64,000 nt of DNA. It comes from Periconia sp. R9002 (taxonomy: Eukaryota > Ascomycota > Dothideomycetes > Pleosporales > Periconiaceae). The translations under genes were made by a program, and so were the position numbers. The notes below the pieces were generated by a model, which saw only the letters and a list, made by a program, of their open reading frames with translations, was not told the origin of the DNA and did not search any database. Below, one piece after another: positions 46,041-57,401 of the stretch (within the stretch, counting starts at the first letter, position 1; each line of letters begins with the position of its first letter). The DNA is taken from assembly GCA_023627715.1 (NCBI GenBank), contig JAMAHW010000042.1:124001-188000 (forward strand), written 5' to 3'.

Positions 46041-47912
46041 ATGGATATCCCACGTGGACATGCGATGCTCCCACTCAACGAAACCGATTTCCTTGACTTC
46101 ATCTACAACTACTACAAGGCTGAATATGCACCAATCCGATCTCTATGGTCCACAGCTACAGCGATCCCGAACTCGCCACAAAGATGGCAGCATATGGGTA
46201 ATGAGCTCTTCCCGCTCAGCTTCCGGCCCGCAAATGCGCAGGCGCAGAAAGATCTGGATAGTCTCGACTACTTTATACGAAAATGGAACTTGGATGCAAA
46301 CTTCCTCCGGGGAATCGTGATCCGGTACGCCAAGTACGAAGAGCATGAGCGACTGGAAAAGAAGCTGTACGAGTGCAGCAGAGTGGACTTGATGGTTCGC
46401 AAAGCTCTGAAGGAGAAACATCTAATTGACAAACTTTGGCCTTCCCCTGCTCCAAGAAACATCCCGCATGAGCTCCTACAGCAAGGTGTTCAGGTCCGCA
46501 AATGGTATGGTGACATGTTTGGCAAGTACTTCAAGCACCTGCATTCGGTTGAAGACTTTGTCCTTCGACCTGAGGTGGATGCAAAGATCAAGACCAGCAC
46601 AACTTTGATGCTGGTTCCGTGGGTGGATCACCTGGTATTTGGTACTGTGGATCCAATAATGCCAATCGAGGCGAAAGGCAGTGGATATTCGAAGACTGGA
46701 GCGCGCAATAAACAACCGGAAGTACCCTCATTTGGAGAGCCGGCAAGACTGGAGATTCGGTTTGACGCACCAGCAGAAGTCACTGAGACGTATGTAAAGA
46801 ACGCTGTCAGACAGTGTCAGTGTTTGAAGTGTGGGAGTAAAAGAGATGTGCATGTCAACATCTCTGTTGACCCTAATCCAGGCTCTTTAGCGCCTTCGGA
46901 GCCGCGACGAAGGCGCTCGAATTTGGCTGCCGACAGTGCAAGACAGCCCTCTCGCGCAGCACATCGATATCGTCCAGGATACAACATGCCGAACGACCAA
47001 GATACTCCTCAGCCTCAGCAACCTTCAGTCCAAACAGAACCCCAAAACGCACCAGAAGCCGCCCGAAGCCCGTCACCCGATGGCAAAAAACAGTGTCATC
47101 GTTGTACCTTCCTCAACCATCCAGATCTCACAGTTTGTGAAATGTGTCAAGCTGAACTACAAAGCACCGTCGTCGCCAGTACTACGGAAGCTTCTCCCCA
47201 CCCATCACAATCAGGCCCGTCTCACAGTCACTCCGCCTCGGTTCCATCCGCCAGCACACAACCGCAAAAAGAGGGCTTCCGACCCAGCCTACCTAATAGA
47301 CAAAGCCTCGGTTCAACACTCTTCTCCATCTTCCCCTTTTCCCAACAACACCAGAGCGAACACCACGCCAACCTCCCCCCAACCCAACCATCCTTCAACC
47401 CTCCAGAGACCAAGAAACAAAACCCCCCCACGCAGACTCACGACAAAGACGCAGTCGAAAACAGACCAACCCTCCCCGCCCGAAGACCTATCACTCCACC
47501 ACCACCACCACCCCCTCCAGCAACCGTGCCCTCCTCCACCAACGACGACAATCACAATGAAGACACCCCAACCACACCCCTCTCCTCACACCCCGAAATG
47601 GCAATGATGCCTCTCACCCCACCGCCACCCACCTCCTCTTCCTCCCTACACCCTCGTGCCATGCCCGCCGGTATGCCGCAGAACCTTATGGACGACTTCG
47701 TGCCGGTTTCAAGCTCGCCGTTTTTGCGGGAGCAGGAGGAGGAGGATGCAGGGTGGGGAGAAATGAGTCGGGAGGAAGCAAGGAGGGATGTGGATAGTGA
47801 TGATGGGGATGATGAGGATACGGATGTCAGGGGCAGGCAGAGTAATGAGGGATTGTTGGATTTGGACGCTGTTGCTAGAGAGGAGATGGGGGTTTGGGGG
47901 GAGGAGAAGTGA
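46041..47912 (+). CDS. Fungal protein with a RanBP2-type zinc finger, function unknown
   Basis: Single exon of 623 residues with a good start context (ACCATGG). I do not recognise the N-terminal 280 residues, which look folded (Trp/Tyr/Phe-rich, mixed helix and strand) and include a CQCLKC pair near residue 257 that may bind metal. Residues about 349-371 match the RanBP2/NZF zinc finger: C-x2-C, ten residues, C-x2-C, starting QCHRCTFLNHPDLTVC. Such fingers often bind ubiquitin or single-stranded RNA. The C-terminal 250 residues are low-complexity: Ser/Pro/Gln-rich, with a polyproline run, then an acidic tail. No transmembrane segment or signal peptide is visible. A role in ubiquitin-dependent regulation is a guess from the finger only. 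A longer alternative frame overlaps it and is rejected. Confidence 0.85.
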   Translation: MDIPRGHAMLPLNETDFLDFIYNYYKAEYAPIRSLWSTATAIPNSPQRWQHMGNELFPLSFRPANAQAQKDLDSLDYFIRKWNLDANFLRGIVIRYAKYEEHERLEKKLYECSRVDLMVRKALKEKHLIDKLWPSPAPRNIPHELLQQGVQVRKWYGDMFGKYFKHLHSVEDFVLRPEVDAKIKTSTTLMLVPWVDHLVFGTVDPIMPIEAKGSGYSKTGARNKQPEVPSFGEPARLEIRFDAPAEVTETYVKNAVRQCQCLKCGSKRDVHVNISVDPNPGSLAPSEPRRRRSNLAADSARQPSRAAHRYRPGYNMPNDQDTPQPQQPSVQTEPQNAPEAARSPSPDGKKQCHRCTFLNHPDLTVCEMCQAELQSTVVASTTEASPHPSQSGPSHSHSASVPSASTQPQKEGFRPSLPNRQSLGSTLFSIFPFSQQHQSEHHANLPPTQPSFNPPETKKQNPPTQTHDKDAVENRPTLPARRPITPPPPPPPPATVPSSTNDDNHNEDTPTTPLSSHPEMAMMPLTPPPPTSSSSLHPRAMPAGMPQNLMDDFVPVSSSPFLREQEEEDAGWGEMSREEARRDVDSDDGDDEDTDVRGRQSNEGLLDLDAVAREEMGVWGEEK

Positions 47913-50037
47913 GTAGTCGTAGTAGTGGGTCGGGCTGGAAGGATGGTAATGTTAATTCTCGGCATGTTACATACTTATATCGAAGGAATGTTTTACTTAT
48001 TTATGCGCCTCTCATGTTCCCGAAATCGATACATGTACATGATTTCAGAGTTATTCATGAGCGATAGATAGCAGGCAGGCAAAGGGGTGGACGTGAATAT
48101 ACCGCATTAGGAAACTTTGGGGAATCTGTCGATCGCAGTTACCAATTACTATAGTAATTACTATTTTGCCAAGGTTAGTAATTACTATTTCACGTGACGG
48201 CTTGGGCGTGAGTACGTTGACCTGGGCATATATCGGCTGCGCTAATTGTATGGACGTGTGAGTATATACCTCGGTATACCTATGTACATGTAGATAGGTT
48301 TGTATCTATGTAGGTATGTAGGTAAGGAGTTTCGGAATCGATGGTTGAGCGCCATAAATCAGTGTTTCTATCGGAAAATTGTTTTCCATCCTTTTAAACT
48401 GCGGTTGTTTTGATTTAAAAACTACATCCATGTTAATGTGTTCTATCCCGATTAAGCTTTGTTGATGGTAAATCGTGATCCATTGACCTCGAACAAAATG
48501 AGGACTTAGGCTGTGATATCGACTCCAACGGGTTCTTGAATACTGAGACAAGCTAAGTTGCTTGCCCGTTGAGTATGAAGGCTTTTCACCCTACGGCAGC
48601 GAAAGGGAAGGCAAGGAGACCTGAGGCGCATAGGATAGGTATGGAGATGAGGCTGACTCGAATCGTCCGGTTGATTGTACTGCACCTACACATCCTAAAG
48701 GTCGGTTTTTGGCGGTTGAAGATAGAACTCGGGCTTTTTGGTAAGGGCGGAAGGCGGAAGGGATGGGCACATAAGTGTAAGATTTAGGCGAGCCATAGAT
48801 ATGAAAAAAGATTGTGCAGCATACAGCCAATTGCTTGGAATGATTGTGCGACTGAAGAGAGTATGAGGACGAAGGCAAATGGGACGAAGTGGTATGGTCA
48901 GCGCTTGCGAGGGGTCCCAGGTGGAGGAACGAGTGGCTGAGCGAGATGCAGTGCGGCTTGAGGCCTCAAGAGGCCGACATTTATCAACCCTGCATTTCCA
49001 AAATTGTGTGGACAGTAACGCCCTCTGGCCATGAACGCCGTGGTTCATGTAGGGCGTCTGCCTGCATGTGCGTACAGTACCGCCGGCCCCCAGTCGCCTG
49101 CTGCCTTGTTCTGACTCCTAACACCTGCAACATGGTAAGCAGCACGCCGTAAGGGAATCAAGTACATATATATGGATGCAATGTATGTCCTTTGGGACTT
49201 GGGGTTGGAGTTTTCAAAGTTGCTTCTATTGTACTGCATTTTATCTTCTTCGTGGGCTCTTTGGCGTTCGACAACACTTGCACGTACCCTCAGGTACATT
49301 GGTCCATCACGACACGTCAACACGTCTCCATGTCGCGTACTCACGTGAAGTGAGGCAAGATATATGGGTGCCAGCGTTTGGCATGACATCATGGCTGTAT
49401 GCTTTGCAATCGAAACTTTCTGAAAACCACAAGTAGCATTTCAGGCCGAAGAACGATGGTTTTCGTAAATACATGTACATATTCACTGAGCTGGTGCTAT
49501 AGGATGTCACGGGATCAGTTTCCCCTCAATCGGCAATCGACACGGATTGGTTACCATTCTCGACGGATAGGCGGCGCCCCCCTTGGAAAAAGCATTCCGC
49601 GACGCTTCCTGCCGGACCCTGACTGACACTCTGCTCCTCAACCATCCTTCGTTGTATCCAAGATGCACTTTGATCACTGCTGACCAAAAAACTGATTAGC
49701 AACAGAGCCGCAAACTGCGATGCGGACTATTTGTACCATTGAAGAGGGTGCCGCACAGCCACAGCGTGGCTGCCCAAGGCGGCCGCTCACAGAGGACCAG
49801 TCGACTGCCCGCATCGCCTGCCCATACGCATTCGCGCAACCTACCTACGCCCTCTTCTGTACAGTCCCGAGATACCACTATTACTACTGCTTCACTTCCC
49901 TCCAGCGCAACACCACTCTGCCCCGTACTTGACCCTCCCGTCCACCACTCTTTCGCACTGCTCCCGCACCATACCTCTCCGCCGCTCGTCGACAACCCCC
50001 GCATCACTACCACTAGGCACCACAGTACTTCCAGAGC
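47913..50037. other. Gene-free region, 2.1 kb
   Basis: Contains overlapping palindromes with a CACGTG E-box (48144-48196) and a run of TAGGTA-type repeats near 48275-48326. The 400 bp before the C2H2 gene are C-rich, like a leader. No open frame with family motifs was found. Confidence 0.55.
48144..48196. promoter_or_regulatory. Overlapping AGTAATTACT palindromes followed by a CACGTG box
   Basis: The 12-bp palindrome TAGTAATTACTA occurs at 48152-48163 and 48176-48187, 24 bp apart. An overlapping 16-bp palindrome (AATTACTATAGTAATT) covers 48144-48159. CACGTG, the bHLH/Cbf1-type site, follows at 48191-48196. It looks like paired dimeric binding sites; the protein that would bind is unknown. 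Confidence 0.5.
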
Positions 50038-50963
50038 ATGTACACGCTCCTCGTACTTGTACTGCTCCTGGTTCTCCTCTCTGAAACTGTAGCAGCGACG
50101 AGTCCCATTATGGACCCGACGCTGCCTGCAGCGCCAATGGAGTCGTACTACCCAGACCCGGACGGCATGCTCAACACTATATGTGAGCTTTGCGGTCTTC
50201 CTTTAGAGATCTGCAACCATGCTGTATTTGTGGTAGGCAACACTCCGAGACTGGGCACCCATTCACTGATTCGTTGCTAGACAAACCCATTACAAAGTGG
50301 GCCGGGATATACGCCCGTCACATACTACAACCCTCTAGGATGGCCGCAAGACCACCCGTTCCCCGTTCTCGAACATCTCCAACCAGAACCGGAGATTCTC
50401 CCTCCAGCGGAGTTCACTACTGGCACCCCTATGGCCAAGCAGCCACTTTATGACAACGTCCTGGAACAACTGAATCATAACGCCACTACTGTTCAACCCA
50501 GTACTGTCCTGTCCCATGTGGAAGACACCTACACCCCTGGGGATCGGTTGAAGGCGCATTCGCGCGGGTCACAGCGGCCTTTAACCAAGCGACAAGCACC
50601 GCGGAAGGGTGGCTTTCCTTGCAACATCTGCCAGAAAGCATTCGACCGCGCATGTGACGTCAAGTGAGCTACCTGGTTACTAGTCGCTCGTTGACCTTCT
50701 TCATAAATTATTTTGCTAACTTTTTATCCAGGCGTCATCGCAAGACCCACCTTGATCGTTCTGAGCGGCCTCACAAATGTGCCTTTTGTCCTGAAGGGTT
50801 CCTCTATCCTAAGGATCTTGTTCGACACCAGAGCAAACATACTCAAGCGCAAGGCACACTCTATTGCTCTTTTCCGGGTTGCACCTCAGAAGGCTTCTCG
50901 AGGCGCGACAATCTACTGCGCCACCAAAGGAAACAACACCCTTCATCTGACTCAAGTTCCTAG
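50038..50963 (+). CDS. C2H2 zinc-finger protein, three fingers, with alternative starts
   Basis: Three exons (50038-50232, 50281-50663, 50732-50963) give 269 residues from the first ATG, or 245 from the in-frame ATG at 50110. The C-terminal third has three C2H2 fingers: FPCNICQKAFDRACDVKRH (split by intron 2), HKCAFCPEGFLYPKDLVRH and LYCSFPGCTSEGFSRRDNLLRH. This suggests a DNA-binding regulator. The first ATG (purine at -3) adds a run of Leu/Val with an ETVAAT junction that looks exactly like a signal peptide or membrane anchor. The second gives MDPTLPAAPMESYY, typical of a soluble nuclear protein. Which one is used cannot be told from sequence. The middle region is Pro/Gly/Tyr-rich. Both introns (48 and 68 bp) are GT-AG. 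Confidence 0.8.
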
Positions 50964-52265
50964 CACTAGGGTGAAGGCTCCTATCTCCTTGCCCTTTCCG
51001 GTATCGCGCCTCTGTTCGGAGTCCTAACAAACGGATTCGGCGCAAAACTCATAGACATCCCCCAACTCTATCTTTCACTTCTGCCACAAAATTGGGTATT
51101 CGGGCAGATTATGGCGTTCAGTTCCGGTTATTTCTCTCCCCGCCCGACGCTCCTGTTTTGAGCTCGCGCCCCACGTGCTCATTTGAGGCGTGATGATTTT
51201 CTTCGCTATAATACCCCTATTGAGTTCACAGTGACGGCACTGTTGTTTTTATTGCTTTCTATCTGTACGGTTCTCATGAGTGCATGAGTAAAAGGTTTAG
51301 GTTTGGTTCCATCTCGTGGATTTTGCTAAAACATTTTCATTGTTGATACAGACCGGCAACTTCAAGAGTCGGTCCTCATTATGGTATGCTTCTATCATTC
51401 GGGTGAGCCTAGTCGTTTCTAGCTACATACGACACCCCGTGTCACGGAGTTAAGGCAAGTCTCAACTCGACGGTGCAATAATTTTAAATGACTGTCATGA
51501 GTGATGCTCATCTCCATTTCCATATTTCGTTTTCAGGTATTTCTGTGTCTTCTTCGTCTTTGCTCACACTCTCTTTTCAAAGTATAACGTACTAATGTTT
51601 CCTGGACATCAAATGCACTCCAGCAAATCAAGTACTTCTCAACATCTTGGCAGTGCCTGATTAAGGCAGCAACGTTGTTACTCATATACCGATGATTCTG
51701 AACAACGATGTGACCAAATCTGAACAAAAAGAGCTGACCGGTTTGGTCATTTCACCCAATCACGGCGCAGGATGATGACTCTTTTCGAGTTTTTCCATGT
51801 CGTGTGCTTCTACAGCTAAGTTTGAATAAGCTTACGTACACTTTTGGCTTCCTCTTCGCTATAGGGGCCCTTTCTTCGTACAAGCGTCCCTTCTTCGTAC
51901 ATACATGAAGGGCAGGTTAGAAAAGACTAGGCAGCAGCTTACATATGTATATTTCAACAACATATTTATAACGCATCTACGTGAAATTGATCGCGACGCA
52001 TAGTGATCGGCCGTTGGGAATCTTCTTCCGAGTCGAGTATCAAGCGCTTGACCAAGAACGGACTAGCTTTAGTCATTCAGAACCATTCTTCGAGTGTTGC
52101 CTCACCGCCGTGCTTCCGATTAGATGCCCTTGTGTAACTGCGGTTGCTTTACAAATATCTTCCGTGTGCGTTACTACATGATACCGAGCATCAACTTGGC
52201 GATTGATCAATCGGGGCGTCGGTGGGAGAAGGTTGAACTTAGCCATGGCGTCTACTCAGACCCCA
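50964..52265. other. Intergenic region upstream of the ABC transporter
   Basis: 1.3 kb without a supported gene; no repeats or RNA genes seen. A near-duplicate pair CCCTTTCTTCGTACAAGC / CCCTTCTTCGTACATAC lies at about 51867-51905. Confidence 0.5.
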
Positions 52266-55200
52266 ATGCATCTCATGCGCTGGGATGCCCTCATTCCGCC
52301 ACTTCAATGTCATAAAATATGGGTAATCAGAATCCAGAAGCAACCCAAATAAGAAAAACTACGAGACCACTACTAATTCAAAACAACAGGATTATCGAAA
52401 TGCTCGCTTCTCAACATGTTTCTTGCCTTACATTACACTTATCCCAGCTATCCTAGGGATCCTCATACTCTTCACATATACGTTCCCGCGCTTGAATCCT
52501 TATCTACCACTATGGACGAGGCCTTTTCTAAAAGAAGACAAGGAAGAGCTCAATGAACTTGGCTCACCGTTCTCCTATAGACCGCTGACGGCAACATTGG
52601 GGCTGTTACTAGTCTCAACGATAGGGCTCACGTTGCAAATTTTATCTGTAGTGATACCTCACCTTCAACTCGAATTTGTGTATCCTGCAATCGCTTGGGT
52701 AAGTCTTGAATCATAAATCTATCTCGATGCTGAATTCCATAGGTTATTGCAATCGCCATTATTGTTTTTAGGCGCCCAAGAACGGCGTCAATCTCTCTAC
52801 TGGCTTTGTACGTTGGCCTGTTTGTGGAGCGACTCATTATCGCTTCGCACATTCCACATCCATCGGCCACGAAACTGGTTTCGTCTATCTTATCAGCCTT
52901 GCCATCGTTGATTAACATTCTGATCATCATTAACATGCCACTCCGGGATCCTATCCTATCTTCCAAAGATATCAGTCCACCATTCTCCGAGCCATCAGGG
53001 AAACTGCGAACTCCTGAGGATAATTTAACACCCTGGCAATACATGACTGTGTCCTGGATGGATCCGCTGATCAAGAAAGGTGGGTCGAAAGACGAATTTA
53101 ATGACGAGAATGTTTGGGATTTAGGTTGGGAGTTTAAGCATGCCCGGCTGCATAAGGCTTTTCGGGTTCTCCAAGGATCCGTGACGAGGCGGCTGTTAGT
53201 TGCGAATGGGATGGATCTGGTACGCATGACATTCCTTGCGCTAATCCAGCTTACTGCGAGTATGTTGATTTGAATTTGATGCTGCACACCTTTTCCCTTC
53301 CGCCTAGGGCTAAAGAAAAACCTGAGCTAACCTCCAAAGCGCTTCTTACCCCGGTTCTTCTTCAACGCCTTCTCGCCTCTATGAATGACCCTCTGTCACC
53401 TCGGAACGCAACCATCACATATGCTGTCATATCTCTTGCTTTTCGGCTTATTTCGGCACAGTCGTTCGTTTTCAGTCTATGGTATCAGCGTCGTGCATAT
53501 GAACGATCCCGAGGTGAGATGATCACAATGCTCTACGAAAAGACTTTGAATAGAAAGATTCTTGGCGTGAAACAAGAGTCCCAAGAAGAACAGTCCAACG
53601 GTACCAATGGACATACTAATGGCGAAGCGAATGGAAGCTCCGATCAAACTAAAAGCCATCATAGTCGCCCCATTGAAATCTTACTGAGTGCCGTATCGTG
53701 GGTCCGGTCTCTTTTCTCGAAAAAGGAAGCCAAGAAGAAAGAAGAGGAACCTGCATCAATGGGTAAAATTCTCAATCTGATGCGCAATGACGTGTATGAA
53801 GTGTCACAGCGCTTTTGGGAATTTTCAGATATCATCACAAAACCTGTCGGTGTCGTCTTCGCTACGATTCTTATCTGGGTGATGCTCGGCTGGTCTTGTC
53901 TGATCGGTGCTGTTGCTTTACTAATCACACAATCCGCCAATGTCGCAATAGCTAGGGGGAAGGTGTACTTCGAAAAGAAAAGAAGGTCTGCGACGGATGA
54001 GAAATTGAAGCGTATCAACCAATTTATTGAGAGTATCAGACATCTCAGATGGTACGGGTGGCAAGGCATGTATCCTACAACTGTAGCTTCTAGCGCTCTG
54101 GCTGACCATCGTGAAAATTAGATGCTTGGCTTGATGGTGTTCTTGAATCACGGCAGAAGGAACTTCATTTGCGAGTCATCTTGATCTTTTTTTCGACGTC
54201 TATTGCATTCCTCATGAAGTTCGGCGGTGGTCTATTCCCGGCTGTAGCTTTCTTCGCATTCACAAAACTCTCGGGGAAACCCTTGCGTGTGGATTTGATC
54301 TTTCCAGCTATCGATCTCTTCAACATATTGGATTCTCATCTCAGGGCCCTTCCTCAACTACTAACAACCCTTTTGGACGCGTATGTTGCCATGACCCGCA
54401 TTGAGTCATTCATGGCGGAACCAGACAAGGAGAAGAACGAAATGGTTCCTGAAGGTTCGAGTGGATTAAGATTACAGAACGCATCTTTTTCATGGCCTGG
54501 GGTTGAGGATAATGTACTGAATAACGTAACATTATCCTTCCCTCGAGGTCTTACCGTCGTCTATGGAGAGGTACGAAATATATCAAAAAACCTGAGCTTT
54601 ACTGACTTCTTTCAAGGTGGCGTCAGGCAAGACGGCACTGTTGCAAGCTTTGCTAGGAGAGCTCGACAAAAGCGAGGGTGACTTCATTCAACCAGACGAG
54701 GTGGTCGGGTATTGCGCCCAGACACCATGGCTTCAAAGTATGAGTATACGTGATAACATTCTCTTCTCGTACCCGTATGACGAGCTGCGATACCAACAGG
54801 TTTTGGAAGCTTGTGCCTTGCTTCCAGATCTGGCTGGATTCAAACATGGCGATCTCTCTAACATTGGAGAAAATGGAATTGGTCTATCTGGTGGTCAAAA
54901 AGCAAGAGTAGCTCTAGCTAGAGCTGTTTACAGTCCAGCAGCGAAGATTATCATGCTTGATGACCCACTATCGGCCCTCGATCATCAAACAGCAGAATTC
55001 ATCGTCCATAAGCTGCTTTCTGGACCACTACTAGCCGACCGCACTACTATCCTTGTTACGCACCGGACTGAGCTCTGTCATGGAATTGCAAAGCAATGGG
55101 TTGAAATTGGTCACGGCAATGCAATCATCCATGAACCCCGTCCCGAAGAAGAAAATGCTCTTAAACGCCAGCAGACAGAAGAGTCAGTGTCTGAGGAAGA

Positions 55201-57048
55201 GGCGAAGAAAAACGAGGAAGGGCAGGCTACAGTTGCAGCCGATAAGTTCATTGAAGATGAACACCGCGCCACTGGAAGTGTAAAGCTAAGCGTCTACTGG
55301 CGTTACATCAAAGCCGGTACCTTACAATGGTGGTCACTTTCCATATTAGTCATGGTGGGCTTCCGTTTTGTGGATGTAGCCCAAACTTGGTTTATCAAAG
55401 CTTGGGGTGAAGGCTACGACTACGACTACTCCAGAGGCCTGTTCGATTTCCTACCTCCTCCTGGACAGGATGTGATCCCTTGGCTAATTGCATTCTTCAT
55501 ATTCACGGTTATAGCCTCCGTATTCTTCTGGTTGGTTTATCTCATCATGTACGGCACGGGCTATCAAGCAGCGAAGTCCATTTTCAAAGAGGCAATTGAA
55601 CGTGTTGCGCACGGTACATTCCGATACTACGACGTAACACCCGTTGGACGATTAATGAATCGGCTTACATCTGACATGAACACCATCGACGGGCACTTGA
55701 GTTTCATATTTGTCACTATTATATGGAACACTGTCGGATGGATAACAGCAACTGTTATTATCTTGTCCTCCGCTCCGGCATTCCTGGCCTTTGGCCTGCT
55801 TATTAGCGGTGCCTTTGTACACTACTTCAGGTTGTTCCTGCCCACATCGCAAACTCTTCGCCGTCTTGAAGTAAGAATCTTCGCAGCATCGAAACATTTG
55901 GGGCTGAATCTAACATGCTATAGATGGTATCGCTTTCTCCACTCATGTCCAACTTCGGTGCTCTTGTTGAAGGCCTCACGACCGTTCGAGCTTTCAGTGC
56001 ACAGCCCCGATTTCAAGAACGCGTTATCGAGGTAGTAGACAATTTCCAGAAGATGGACCACTTCTATTGGTCATTACAAGCCTGGCTTTCCCTTCGATTC
56101 TATTGCCTCTCCTCCGTTTCTACGTTCATCATGGCTTTCATCGCTGTCTATACTGGCATCTCACCAGGCCTCACGGCCTTCGTCCTCATCTCAGCTAGCA
56201 AGTTTGTCGTACACACGGAACAGCTCTGCAAGATCTACGGACAGATGGAGATGGATTTTACCAGCGTTGAACGTGTGGTTGAGCTTCTTGACCTGGAGCA
56301 GGAGGACCCAGGATCCATCGAGCCACCGGCTTACTGGCCCACATACACAGGCGATTTAGTTTTCGAAGACGTGACGATAAGCTACGCCCCAAACTTAGAC
56401 CCTGCGCTGCAGAACATCAATCTACGTATTCCAGCGGGCTCACATACGGCAGTTGTTGGCCGCACCGGATCTGGAAAGTCGACCCTCGCACTGTCGCTGC
56501 TGGCTACAATCACTCCCTCTGAGGGACGAATTCTCATCGACGGAGTCGACATTTCTACCGTGAAAAAGCAAGCTCTGCGTAGTCGTGTTACATTCCTGGC
56601 ACAGGACCCCGTACTCTTTTCTGGGAGCATGCGAAAGAATCTCGATCCATTGACGGAGTACTCCGATGCAGCCTGTGAAGCAGTGCTCTCTAAGATAGCA
56701 CCTGCATCCTACAACTGGAGTCTCAGCACCAATATTGAAAGTGGCGGGAAGGGCCTTTCTCAAGGCCAGCGCCAGCTCGTGGGACTTGCGCGAGCCATGT
56801 TGCGACGAAGCCCTGTGCTGATCATGGACGAGGCGACGGCTAGTATTGACTTCGAGACGGCGCAACGGATCCAGGATGTTCTGAGAGAGGAAATGAAGGA
56901 GAGCACAGTGATTACGATCGCTCACAGACTGGAAGCGGTTAAGAATGCAACTCATTGTGTTGTTCTTGGGAAAGGGAAATTGATTAAGAGTGGAACTGCT
57001 GCGGATATGCTTGCAGAGGGAAGTGAGTTGAGGGGAATGTTGGCTTAG
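52266..57048 (+). CDS. ABCC (MRP-type) multidrug/conjugate ABC transporter
   Basis: Seven exons (52266-52322, 52390-52698, 52743-53259, 53340-54065, 54122-54570, 54617-55870, 55924-57048) give about 1478 residues, standard for fungal ABCC full transporters. The order is an N-terminal five-helix TMD0, TMD1, NBD1, TMD2, NBD2. NBD1 has a Walker A split by intron 5 (GE|VASGKT), LSGGQ, and Walker B IIMLDD with Asp in place of the catalytic Glu. NBD2 has GRTGSGKST, LSQGQ and IMDEATASID with the Glu. This asymmetry is normal for ABCC proteins. Such pumps move glutathione conjugates or drugs across vacuolar or plasma membranes. The 19-residue first exon is inferred, from CHKIW|DYRNARFSTCFL. Intron 4 (54066-54121) must start with GC to keep frame. 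Substrate is unknown. It is tail to tail with an SDR gene. Confidence 0.9.
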
Positions 57049-57401
57049 TCCATGTCATCGGACGGCATTTCGGGATTAGAAAAAGTTGGTCTTTTCAAGA
57101 CTGGGGATACACAAAGTTGAATGATAAACGATGATGTTTCTTTCTTTAACCTGTTAGAAGGGGTTTCGCCTACACAAGAAAAGAAACCGAAGGTTAGTGA
57201 CAAAAAAAAGGTAGGCTGCCTTAGATACCAAAGCAATCAAAACGATGTCACATGTTCTGTCTTTAATCCCGTGACACTTTAAACTAACAGCAATTCTGAT
57301 TTCCGTGTCTGCCGCCATGACAAAACATCATAGTTTTCTCCCTACATCGAATAAATCCATTTCTACACACACACCCCACATGCCAAGTATCCATCTTTCC
57401 C
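57049..57401. other. Convergent intergenic region between ABC and SDR genes
   Basis: 353 bp between two stop codons; contains dispersed repeat copy B (57151-57251). No coding potential seen. Confidence 0.6.
57151..57251 (+). repeat. Dispersed repeat, copy B (about 100 bp)
   Basis: Partner of copy A at 30169-30266, sharing the order CTGTT.GAAGGGGTTT, AGTGACAAAAAA and ACGAT with small gaps. It lies 103 bp past the ABC stop and 151 bp past the SDR stop. Relative to the SDR gene its orientation is the same as that of copy A to the MFS gene. Confidence 0.6.

Noticed and set aside
46936..47607. 223-codon plus-strand frame
   Set aside because: Alternative frame over the low-complexity half of the zinc-finger protein; composition reflects C-rich codons only.
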